This document shows positions 57,055-64,000 of a stretch of DNA of 64,000 bases, in pieces. The first letter of the stretch is position 1. Every line of letters starts with the position of its first letter. The stretch is from Streptomyces sp. TP-A0356. Its GTDB lineage: Bacteria; Actinomycetota; Actinomycetes; Streptomycetales; Streptomycetaceae. Both the position numbers and the translations under genes were made by a program. The notes below the pieces were generated by a model. That model saw only the letters and a list, made by a program, of their open reading frames with translations, did not search any database and was not told where the DNA came from. The stretch covers positions 310,001 to 374,000 of the forward strand of contig NZ_BBZJ01000013.1 in the NCBI RefSeq assembly GCF_001417775.1, given 5' to 3'.

Positions 57055-57143
57055 GGTGGCTCCCTGGCATGGTACGGATTCAGCCAGTGTGCACCAACCG
57101 TCCCTGCGCAGTGCGCGGGTCGCGCCGGAGCCGCCGTGGCCTC

Positions 57144-57897
57144 CCGGCGCGGGAGTCGCCGCCGAACGCTTCCGGCACCGGAGCGGGGGCCGCCGCCGTA
57201 CGCCCGTGTGCCCCGGAGCGGGGACCGTCGCCGGGCGCTTCCAGCGCCGGAGCGCGAACTACCGCCGTACGCTTCCAGCGCCGGAGCGCGGACCGCCGCC
57301 GAACGCTTCCAGCACCGGAGCCCGGACCACCGCCGCACGCCCATGTCCCCCCCCCCGGAACGGGGACCGCCGCCGAACGCTTCCAGCGCCGGAGCGCGAA
57401 CTACCGCCGCACGCTTCCAGCGCCGGAGCGCGGACCGCCGCCGAACGCTTCCGGCCCCGGAGCGGGGATCGTCGCCGCACGCCCATGTGCCCCGGAGCCG
57501 GGTCCGCCGCCGCACGCCCGTTGGGCCCGGAGCGCGGACCACCGCCGCACGCTTCCGGCACCGGAGCCCGGACCACCGCCGTACGCCCATGTGCCCCGGA
57601 GCCGGGTCCGCCACCGCACGCTTCCAGCACCGGCGCCCGGACCACCGCCATACGCTTCCGGCGCCGGAGCGCGGACCACCGCCGCACGCCCGTTGGGCCC
57701 GGAGCGCGGACCACCGCCGCACGCCCATGTGCCCCGGAACGGGGACCGCCGCCGAACGCTTCCGGCGCCGGAGCGCGAACTACCGCCGCACGCCCGTTGG
57801 GCCCGGAGCGCGGACCACCGCCGCACGCCCGTTGGGCCCGGAGCGCGGACCACCGCCGTACGTCCATGTGCCCCGGAGCGGGGTCCGCCGGCGGGCG
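57144..57897. repeat. 22-unit mosaic tandem array
   Basis: Twenty-two units, each with a 26-base core (consensus CCGGAGCGCGGACC, then ACCGCCGCACGC), separated by three kinds of short spacer: A (TTCCRGCN, 8 bases, 11 copies), B (CCRTGTGCC, 9 bases, 6 copies, one expanded with a C-run) and C (CCGTTGGGC, 9 bases, 4 copies). Order: ABAAAB AAABCABAACBACCB. Spacers of 8 and 9 give 34- and 35-base periods, so no reading frame survives. It fills the gap between the dehydratase stop (57902) and the kinase start. Confidence 0.9.
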
Positions 57898-57901
57898 ACC
57901 G

Positions 57902-59212
57902 CTACCAGCGGGGCACGGCCGGTGTGACCCACTCGGGATCCGCGACCCGCATCGCCGCGTCGTCGTCGCGGTCGCGCAGGGCGCCGTCGTCGGCGAGCCA
58001 GCGCTCGTGCAGGGCGGCCAGCCTGTCGCGGTCCAGCGTCACGCCGAGGCCGGGTGCGTCCGGTACGGCGATCCTGCCGCCCCGGAAGGCGAGGCGCTCG
58101 GTGATGACGTCCTCGGACTGCCAGGGGTAGTGGGTGTCGCAGGCGTGGTGCAGGCCGGGCACGGTCGAGGCGACGTGGGTCATCGCGGCCAGGGATATGC
58201 CGAGGTGCGTGTTGGAGTGCATGGACACCCCGACCCCGAAGGTGCGGCAGACGGCGGCGAGTTCGCGTGTGTTGCGCAGCCCGCCCCAGTAGTGGTGGTC
58301 GGAGAGGACGATCTGGACGGCGCCGCGCGTGAACGCCTCCTCGATCTCGGCGAACGTGGTCACACACATGTTGGTGGCGAGCGGCACATCGGTGCCCGCG
58401 GCGACCTCGGCCATGGCGGGTGTGCCGAGCGCGGGGTCCTCCAGGTATTCGAGGACGTCCCCCAGCTCCCGGGCCACCTCCAGCGAGGTCTCCACGGACC
58501 AGGCGCCGTTCGGGTCCAGGCGCAGCGGATGCCCGGGGAAGGCCTGGGCGAGGGCGCGGATCGCGGCGACCTCCTCGCCGGGCGGGAAGACCCCGCCCTT
58601 GAGTTTGAAGGACGTGAAGCCGTACCGCTCCTTGAACATCCGGGCCTGCGCGACCACCCCGGCCGGATCCAGGGCGGCGCCCCAGTCGTCCTTCTCGCAC
58701 ACCACGCCCTCGGGATGGTCGGCCCACTTGTAGAAGAGGTACGCGCTGTATTCGACCTCGTCGCGCACCTTGCCGCCGAGCAGCGCGTGCACGGGCAGGC
58801 CGAGCGCCTTGCCGAGGGCGTCGAGGCAGGCGACCTCGAAGGCGGAGACGACGGACAGGCGCAGCTTGTCGGCGGTCTGGACACCGCGCAGTCCGCCGAC
58901 GTCGACCCGGCCCTCGACCCGCGACCCGTCCACGGCGAGCTCGTCGGCGATGGTGAACAGCCCGTTGACGTCGGAGACCTGTCGCCCTGTCAGTTCGGCG
59001 GCGAAGGGCCGGGCGAGTTCCAGGTACTTGGTGTCGCCGTACGTCTCACCGACCCCGGTGACACCGTCGGCCGTCACCACCTCCACGATCAGCCGGGGCG
59101 TGTACGGCTGGTGGACGCCCTGGGTGTTCAGCAGCGGCGGATCGGCGACCAGGATCGGCGTCACCCGTACCTCGGCGATGGACAGGTCACGGGTCCCGGC
59201 CCCCTGCGCCAT
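57902..59212 (-). CDS. Glucarate-dehydratase-like enolase-superfamily enzyme
   Basis: 436 residues. N-terminal capping domain, then the barrel: FTSFKLKGGVF (catalytic Lys), RLDPNGAWS, EDPALGT, ATNMCVTTF, and SDHHYWGGLRN with the His/Asp pair, all in the order of D-glucarate dehydratase. It would dehydrate glucarate to 5-keto-4-deoxyglucarate. ATG 59212 has GAGGAG 7 bases ahead; upstream ATGs at 59227 are not needed. Related acid-sugar dehydratases are the alternative. Confidence 0.88.
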   Translation of the reverse strand: MAQGAGTRDLSIAEVRVTPILVADPPLLNTQGVHQPYTPRLIVEVVTADGVTGVGETYGDTKYLELARPFAAELTGRQVSDVNGLFTIADELAVDGSRVEGRVDVGGLRGVQTADKLRLSVVSAFEVACLDALGKALGLPVHALLGGKVRDEVEYSAYLFYKWADHPEGVVCEKDDWGAALDPAGVVAQARMFKERYGFTSFKLKGGVFPPGEEVAAIRALAQAFPGHPLRLDPNGAWSVETSLEVARELGDVLEYLEDPALGTPAMAEVAAGTDVPLATNMCVTTFAEIEEAFTRGAVQIVLSDHHYWGGLRNTRELAAVCRTFGVGVSMHSNTHLGISLAAMTHVASTVPGLHHACDTHYPWQSEDVITERLAFRGGRIAVPDAPGLGVTLDRDRLAALHERWLADDGALRDRDDDAAMRVADPEWVTPAVPRW

Positions 59213-59220
59213 GACTGATC

Positions 59221-59251
59221 TCCTCATATAGACGCCATCCACATATGAGGA
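59221..59251. promoter_or_regulatory. 31-bp operator candidate of the dehydratase gene
   Basis: TCCTCATAT-N13-ATATGAGGA, a perfect 9-bp inverted repeat. One arm overlaps the SD of the dehydratase, so binding would block it. No regulator lies adjacent. Confidence 0.7.
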
Positions 59252-59307
59252 CAGAGATTAGGTAAGCGAACAGTGACCCGTCAATGGCCGCCGCGGGACG
59301 GCCCGCC

Positions 59308-59387
59308 GAGGCACTGCCGGAGGGTCCGTACGAGGCGCTGCCGGAGGGTCCGTACGAGGCGCTGCCGGAGGGTCCCTACGAGGCGCT
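59308..59387. repeat. 24-base tandem repeat in the dehydratase-MFS gap
   Basis: Three full copies (59308, 59332, 59356) and a partial copy of a unit reading GAGGCGCTGCCGGAGGGTCC then GTAC, in phase with 3 (EALPEGPY). It lies upstream of the MFS gene in a 402-base gap, and no SD or plausible start makes it a gene. Confidence 0.85.
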
Positions 59388-59475
59388 CACTGGCGCCGAG
59401 GCGGACCCGGGAAGGGAACCGGCCACCCGAAAGGCGCGCGCCCTTCTACCCGGCCTCACCAGCACCAAACCTCTA

Positions 59476-59491
59476 TGTGACTCACATCACA
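59476..59491. promoter_or_regulatory. CRP-type site upstream of the MFS gene
   Basis: TGTGA-CTCACA-TCACA, a perfect match to the TGTGA-N6-TCACA form and to the Streptomyces Crp pattern GTG-N6-CNC. It lies 124 bases ahead of the GTG at 59615. Confidence 0.55.
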
Positions 59492-59614
59492 CACCCCGCG
59501 CTTCTTCTCGAACCGCGTGCTTGATACAAATTGCCCGCGCGTTCCTGTCGGTCGACGGACGGCGCCCCAACCCCCCTCTTCCGAGCCGCCCTTCCGCATG
59601 CCCTGGGAACGCCC

Positions 59615-60955
59615 GTGTCCTCCCGCACCGCCCCGCCCTGGCCCCTGGTCGCCCTCTTCACGGCCGGGTACCTCGCCGCCTACCTCCTGCCCACCACCGT
59701 CGGCAGGCTCACCTCCGGCCTCGGGCTCACCGCCACCGAGGCCGGCTCCATCGGCAGCGCCCTGCTGCTGAGTTCGGCCGTTGCGGGCTTCCTGCTCGCC
59801 GCCCAGGTCCACCGTGTCGGCCCCCGCCGCCTCGCCCGCGCCGGCATCCTGCTGGCCGCCGCCGGATACGGCACGGCCGCCCTCAGCGAGAGCATCCCCG
59901 TGGTCGTCGCGGGAGCGGTCGCCGGCGGGTTCGGATCCGGTACGGTCACCACGGTCGCCGCGACCGGCATCGCCGCCCAGCGCGACCCCCACCGCGCCTC
60001 CACACTGGGTCTGCTGGGCGTCTCCGCGCTCGCGGGAGTGGTCTATCTGACGGTCCCCCACCTCGGCCCCGGCCACGGTCTCCCGCTCGCCGCGATCGCG
60101 CTCACCGCACTGCTGGTGTGGCCCGCGACCGGCCGCCTCTCCACCGCCGCACCGGCGGCCACGACTCCCCGCGGGACCGGCCGCCTGCCTCACCTGCGAT
60201 CCGGCCTCGTCCTGGCCTCCTGCATCCTGTGCTGGTCCCTCGCCCAGAACTCCCTGTGGGGCGTGAGCGGACGCATCGGCCTCAACCAGGCGCACCTCAC
60301 GGAGGTCACCGTCGGCGTGGTCTTCGCGACTGCGCTCGGCGCCGGGCTGCTCGGCGTGATCGGCGCGGGCATGCTCGGCCCGCGCCTCGGCCGCGCGCTC
60401 CCGATCGGCGCGGGCACCGCGCTGATCGCCGGCTGCATAGCGCTCAGCGCCCGCGCCAGCGGCCTCGGCACCTTCGCGACCGGCGAGATCGCCTGGAACA
60501 CGCTCTACCCGATCGTGCTGTCGTATCTGATCGGCCTCGCCGCCTCCCTCGACCAGCGCGGCCGCTGGGCGGTCCTCGTCGGCTCGGCGTCCTCGCTCGG
60601 CACGGCGGCGGGCCCCCTCACCGGCAGTGTGCTCTCCGCCCAGGCGGGCTTCCCGGGGATGGGCGCCATCCTCGCCACCGGCCTGCTCGCCATAGCGCTC
60701 CCGCTGACCGCGGTCGCCCTGCACACCGGCGGCCGGCCGCTCCTGCCGGGCGCGGTGCGCCGCCGTGGTGGCGCCCCGGCCGCCGTGGTCGCTGCGGCGA
60801 CCGGCACGCCCTCGGGGGCGGTCCCGCCGGTCGGCGCGCCGGAGCAGCCGGTCGTGGAGATCCCGCTCGACGGTGCGGCCGTCGCGGCCCGGCAGGCCTA
60901 CGACACGGCGGGACCGCGACAGGCGAACGCCGCACCGGGGCCCGGGGACCGCTAG
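59615..60955 (+). CDS. MFS transporter, unknown substrate
   Basis: 446 residues, about 12 hydrophobic helices, then a hydrophilic C-terminal tail of about 65 residues (from about 385). Motif-A-like loop is HRVGPRRLARAGILLA. GTG 59615 has GGGAA ahead. It is divergent from the dehydratase gene, so an acid-sugar role is possible, but it does not resemble the standard GudP-type carriers. The stop TAG lies in an 8-base tandem repeat. Confidence 0.8.
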   Translation: MSSRTAPPWPLVALFTAGYLAAYLLPTTVGRLTSGLGLTATEAGSIGSALLLSSAVAGFLLAAQVHRVGPRRLARAGILLAAAGYGTAALSESIPVVVAGAVAGGFGSGTVTTVAATGIAAQRDPHRASTLGLLGVSALAGVVYLTVPHLGPGHGLPLAAIALTALLVWPATGRLSTAAPAATTPRGTGRLPHLRSGLVLASCILCWSLAQNSLWGVSGRIGLNQAHLTEVTVGVVFATALGAGLLGVIGAGMLGPRLGRALPIGAGTALIAGCIALSARASGLGTFATGEIAWNTLYPIVLSYLIGLAASLDQRGRWAVLVGSASSLGTAAGPLTGSVLSAQAGFPGMGAILATGLLAIALPLTAVALHTGGRPLLPGAVRRRGGAPAAVVAAATGTPSGAVPPVGAPEQPVVEIPLDGAAVAARQAYDTAGPRQANAAPGPGDR

Positions 60956-61040
60956 GCCGCCAGGCCGCCAGGCCGCCAGGCCGCCAGGCCGCCAGGCCGC
61001 CAGGCCGCCAGGCCGCCAGGCCGCCAGGCCGCCAGGCCGC
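60954..61040. repeat. 8-base tandem repeat joining two convergent stop codons
   Basis: About 11 copies of AGGCCGCC fill the gap between the MFS stop (TAG at 60953-60955) and the deaminase stop (CTA at 61040-61042). Slippage by one unit would change neither stop, because both lie at the array edges. Confidence 0.92.
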
Positions 61041-62032
61041 TACGAGAACTCGTACGCCTCCACCTCGGCGACATAGCGTGCCCGCCGCTCCTCGTCGTGC
61101 TCCAGGAAGGAGGCGAGGAAGGAGTTGCGGGCCAGCTCGCGCAGCCGCTCCTCGCTCAGGCCGAGTGAGGAGCGCACGGCATCGAAGTTGTCCCCCGCGT
61201 ACCCACCGAAGTACGCCGGGTCGTCGGAGTTGACGGTGCACAGCAGCCCGGCGTCGAGCATCGCGGGCAGCGGGTGCTCCGCCAGCACGTCCACCGCGCG
61301 CAGCCGGACGTTGGAGAGCGGGCAGAGCGTCAGCGGCACCCTCTCGCGCACCAGCCGCTCGACGAGCGCCGGGTCCTCCATGCAGCGCAGTCCGTGGTCG
61401 ACGCGCTCCACGCCGAGCACATCGAGGGCCTCGGTGATGTACTCCGGCGGCCCCTCCTCACCGGCGTGCGCGACCCGGCGCAGCCCGAGGGCGGCGGCGG
61501 CCTCGTAGACCTCGCGGAACTTGACCGGCGGGTGGCCGACCTCGGCCGAGTCCAGGCCGACGCCGACGATCCGGTCGAGGTACGGCTTCGCGGCCTCCAG
61601 CGTCTCCAGGGCCGAGTCGGCGGACTCGTCGCGCAGGAAGCACATGATCAGCTGGGTGGAGACGCCGTGGTTCTCCTCGCTGCGCCCGAGCGCCCGCCAC
61701 AGCCCCTCGACGACCGTGCCCATACCGACCCCCCGGGCGATGTGGGCCTGCGGATCGAAGAAGATCTCGGCGTGCCGCACGCCCTGCGCGGCGGCCCGCT
61801 CCAGATACGCGTTGGCGAGGTCCTCGAAGTCCTGCTCGGTCCGCAGCACGGCCATGAGCTCGTAGTACAGGTTCAGGAAGGACTGCAGGTCCTCGAAGGC
61901 GTACGCCCTGCGCAACTGCTCCGTGTCGGCATAGGGCAGCTCGACGCCGTTGCGCTCGGCGAGCGCGAAGGCCAGTTCGGGTTCGAGGGTGCCTTCGATG
62001 TGCAGGTGCAGTTCAGCTTTGGGGAGGGGCAT
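61040..62032 (-). CDS. Adenine/adenosine deaminase family, probably adenine deaminase
   Basis: 330 residues. Zinc ligands and catalytic residues are in LPKAELHLHIEG, VAHAGEEGPPEY, RVDHGLR and VNSDDPAYFGGY. The HAGEEGPPEY and HAEIFFDPQAH segments match, as I remember it, the Pa0148-type adenine deaminases rather than classical adenosine deaminase (HAGE.G). Purine salvage: adenine to hypoxanthine. ATG 62032. Confidence 0.88.
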   Translation of the reverse strand: MPLPKAELHLHIEGTLEPELAFALAERNGVELPYADTEQLRRAYAFEDLQSFLNLYYELMAVLRTEQDFEDLANAYLERAAAQGVRHAEIFFDPQAHIARGVGMGTVVEGLWRALGRSEENHGVSTQLIMCFLRDESADSALETLEAAKPYLDRIVGVGLDSAEVGHPPVKFREVYEAAAALGLRRVAHAGEEGPPEYITEALDVLGVERVDHGLRCMEDPALVERLVRERVPLTLCPLSNVRLRAVDVLAEHPLPAMLDAGLLCTVNSDDPAYFGGYAGDNFDAVRSSLGLSEERLRELARNSFLASFLEHDEERRARYVAEVEAYEFS

Positions 62033-62102
62033 CGAAACATCGTACGGGGGCCTGCATCGCTTTCTCTCCCGCCACCCTCAGCCGTCCCCGCCGTCCCCGC
62101 CG

Positions 62103-63008
62103 TCACCGCCGCTTCGGCAGAGACACCCGCATCAGGTCGTGCGCGACGGTCAGCTCCCCCTCGAACCCCGCCGCCCGCGCCTGCCGCTCGAACTCCTCGG
62201 GCTCGGAGTAGCGCTGGCTGAAGTGGGTGAGGACGAGATGGCGCACACCGGCGTCCGCGGCGACGCGCCCCGCCTGCCCCGCCGTCAAGTGACCGTGATC
62301 GGCGGCGAGTCGGGCATCCTCGTCCAGGAAGGTCGACTCGATGACGAGCATGTCGCAGCCGTCCGCGAGGGCGTACGCGCCGTCGCACAGCCGGGTGTCC
62401 ATGACGAAGGCGAACCGCTGCCCGCGCCGCACCTCGCTGACGTCGTCGAGCGAGACGCCGCCGAGGGAGCCCTCGCGCTGCAGCCGCCCGATGTCGGGCC
62501 CCTCGATGCCGTGCGCGGCCAGCCGCTCGGGCAGCATGCGGCGCCCGTCGGGCTCGACGAGCCGGTAGCCGAAGGACTCGACGGGATGGGAGAGCCTGCG
62601 CGCCTCCAGGGTGTACGCGGGGGTGACGGCGAGGATTCCGTCGGCCTCGACCGGTGCCTCGGCCAGCCGGACGGTCTCGCGGTACGCCGTCGCGTACCGC
62701 AGCCGCTCGAAGAACCGCTGGCCCGACTTCGGGTAGTGCGCGGTGATCTTGTGGGGCACCTGGTCGAGGTTGATGCGCTGGATCACACCGGCGAGACCGA
62801 GGGAGTGGTCCCCGTGGAAGTGCGTGACGCAGATGCGGCGCAGATCGTGGGCGGCGACTCCGGCGCGCAGCATCTGCCGCTGGGTGCCCTCGCCGGGGTC
62901 GAAGAGGATGCCGTCGCCGTCCCACCGCAACAGATAGCCGTTGTGGTTGCGGTGGCGGGTCGGGACCTGGCTGGCGGTGCCGAGCACCACCAGTTCACGC
63001 ACGGACAC
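62103..63008 (-). CDS. rnz: Ribonuclease Z
   Basis: 301 residues of the metallo-beta-lactamase fold. The zinc motif is [11 protein letters not shown] near residue 62; later ligands are in [10 protein letters not shown] and LTHFSQRY. Removes 3' trailers of tRNA precursors. GTG 63008 is 6 bases after the HIT stop, so the two are co-transcribed. Confidence 0.94.
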   Translation of the reverse strand: MSVRELVVLGTASQVPTRHRNHNGYLLRWDGDGILFDPGEGTQRQMLRAGVAAHDLRRICVTHFHGDHSLGLAGVIQRINLDQVPHKITAHYPKSGQRFFERLRYATAYRETVRLAEAPVEADGILAVTPAYTLEARRLSHPVESFGYRLVEPDGRRMLPERLAAHGIEGPDIGRLQREGSLGGVSLDDVSEVRRGQRFAFVMDTRLCDGAYALADGCDMLVIESTFLDEDARLAADHGHLTAGQAGRVAADAGVRHLVLTHFSQRYSEPEEFERQARAAGFEGELTVAHDLMRVSLPKRR

Positions 63009-63014
63009 GGCGCC

Positions 63015-63368
63015 TTACCCGGGCGGCCACTGCAGGCCGCGGCCGCCGAGGAGGTGGGCATGGGCGTGGAAGACGGTCTGGCCGGCGCCGGGGCCGGTGT
63101 TGAACACCACGCGGTAGCTCTCCAGCTTGTGCTCGGCGGCGATCTCTCCGGCCTCGCGGAGCACGTCGGCGGCGATGGCCGGCTCGGCGGCGGCGAGGGC
63201 GGCGACGTCCGGGTAGTGGACCCGGGGGATGACCAGCACATGGGTCGGCGCCTGGGGGTTGATGTCCTGGAAGGCGACGGTGGTGTCGGTCTCACGGACG
63301 ATCGTCGCCGGGATGTGCCCCGCCACGATCTTGCAGAACAGACAGTCGTCCTGCGGCTCTCCCGCCAT
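63015..63368 (-). CDS. HIT-family nucleotide hydrolase
   Basis: 117 residues. The HIT motif HAHAHLLGG near residue 100 and CLFCKIVAGHIPATIV at the N-terminus (a zinc Cys pair) are clear. Of the Hint/AMP-lysine hydrolase type. ATG 63368 has GGAGGAG 9 bases ahead; longer frames upstream run through repeats. Confidence 0.93.
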   Translation of the reverse strand: MAGEPQDDCLFCKIVAGHIPATIVRETDTTVAFQDINPQAPTHVLVIPRVHYPDVAALAAAEPAIAADVLREAGEIAAEHKLESYRVVFNTGPGAGQTVFHAHAHLLGGRGLQWPPG

Positions 63369-64000
63369 GTGCGTGTCTCCTCCCACGGACTGATCACTAC
63401 GTCGGCATGGTATCGGCCTTCCCCACCCGCCCGCCCTGAAGGGCGAACACACCGACGGCCAGGGTGCCGCGTCCGAACGGGCACGGCAGACGAGCGTGCG
63501 CGCGCGGCGCCTGAACGGACGGACACCAACCGAAGGGACGAGCAACGGCCGGGCGAGCGGACACGCGGCACGCGAACTGACGGCCGACAGGCGCGCGCGG
63601 CACGGACGAACCGACAGACAGGCGCCGACGCCGGGCGACCGGAAACGAGCAGGCCGACGGCAGGGCGCCGAAGACGGCAAGCAGGCGCGCAGGGCGCGAA
63701 CGGACAGCAAACAGGCGCGCCGACGCCCGGCCACCGCACACAACGGACCGACGACAAGGCGCCGAAGACGGCGAGCACGCGCGGCACGCGAACGGACGGC
63801 AAGCGGCGCGCGGACGCCCGGCCACCGGACACAAACCGGGCGCGGGAAGGACAGGCGCACGCGGCGCGAACGGACGGCAGGCAAGCCCGCCGACGCCCGG
63901 CCACCGGACACAAACCGGGCGCGGCGCGGAGCGTCGGCGGGCGCCCGCCGGCGCCGGGCGGCCAGAAGCAGGTGACCCGGCGTGCGCTCTTGTCTCTTGG
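63369..64000. repeat. Repeat-rich DNA without a supported gene
   Basis: No gene is supported. From about 63555 to 63935, degenerate repeats of 79-94 bases recur; ACGCCCGGCCACCG is found at 63723, 63814 and 63893, and GGCGCCGAAGACGG at 63664 and 63758. The long frames here on both strands have Arg/Pro/Cys-rich compositions driven by the repeats. The window ends inside this region. Confidence 0.7.

Noticed and set aside
57144..57897. CRISPR array
   Set aside because: Spacers are only 8-9 bases and fall into three repeated classes; no cas genes are present.
57041..59218. Plus-strand frames of 300-725 codons over the mosaic array and dehydratase
   Set aside because: They are produced by the GC-rich array and by the antisense of the dehydratase; the array's 34/35-base periods shift the frame at each unit type.
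59284..61233. A 649-codon plus-strand frame beginning with EALPEGPY repeats
   Set aside because: It overlaps the real MFS gene in another frame and ends in Arg/Pro-rich sequence; the repeat has no SD or start that fits.
63015..63913. Cys/Arg/Pro-rich minus-strand frames extending the HIT gene upstream
   Set aside because: They run through degenerate repeats, while the HIT gene has its own ATG with a strong SD at 63368.

Overview
The window is chromosomal DNA of very high GC content with GTG starts, many ATGA overlaps between genes and long antisense shadow frames. Family content (ROK, MmyB-type and Scr1/DUF397 regulators, Zur-controlled znuACB, GlnR-type sites, protealysin with emfourin, many secreted glycosidases) points to an actinomycete, almost certainly Streptomyces or a close relative. 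No rRNA, tRNA, CRISPR array, prophage or intact transposase was seen. Most of the window looks like conserved core chromosome, with sugar and secretion loci inserted between the housekeeping blocks.

Layout. 0-7.4 kb: the 3' part of nirB with nirD (assimilatory nitrite reductase), a convergent ppdK, and a ROK repressor with a regulatory region holding two copies of one palindrome. 7.5-14 kb: two overlapping alpha/alpha-barrel glycosidase genes (GH63-like and glycogen-debranching-like) and a membrane sulfatase of the LTA-synthase type with a long repetitive N-terminus. 14-22.5 kb: dusB, two drug-type MFS exporters around an MmyB-type repressor, a small zinc-finger-like protein, a VOC protein, a secreted Thr/Pro-repeat protein, TetR and an aldo-keto reductase. 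22.7-29.1 kb: glyS, znuACB-zur, uppS and recO. 29.2-30.8 kb: an Scr1/DUF397 pair opposite two small overlapping genes.

30.8-39.7 kb: a FadR-type regulator divergent from a family-5 ABC importer (with a fused permease-ATPase subunit) and a NanA/DapA-type aldolase, facing a secreted sialidase. I read this as a sialic-acid scavenging locus. A 168-bp palindromic MITE sits exactly in the aldolase stop codon. 39.8-46.9 kb: a TerB-like protein, leuA with a Leu-rich leader peptide and attenuator, an M4 protease (protealysin type) with its inhibitor emfourin, and a GH1 glucosidase with an MFS sugar transporter. 47-53.5 kb: phoH, ybeY, a CNNM/CorC-type protein, an MmcQ protein, a degenerate cytidine deaminase, amtB-glnB behind an 11-bp-phased GlnR-like site, and era.

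53.6-64 kb: a secreted GH31 enzyme, a PfkB kinase, a 22-unit mosaic tandem array, a glucarate-dehydratase-like gene with a 31-bp operator, an MFS protein behind a perfect TGTGA-N6-TCACA site, an 8-bp tandem repeat joining two convergent stop codons, an adenine-deaminase-type enzyme, rnz, a HIT protein, and a repeat-rich non-coding end.

The strongest leads are the mosaic array at 57.1-57.9 kb, the MITE whose arm mismatches are all G-U wobbles in minus-strand RNA, the sialic-acid locus, the leuA leader, and the GlnR and Zur sites. All functions are inferred from reading the sequence; no database search was run.
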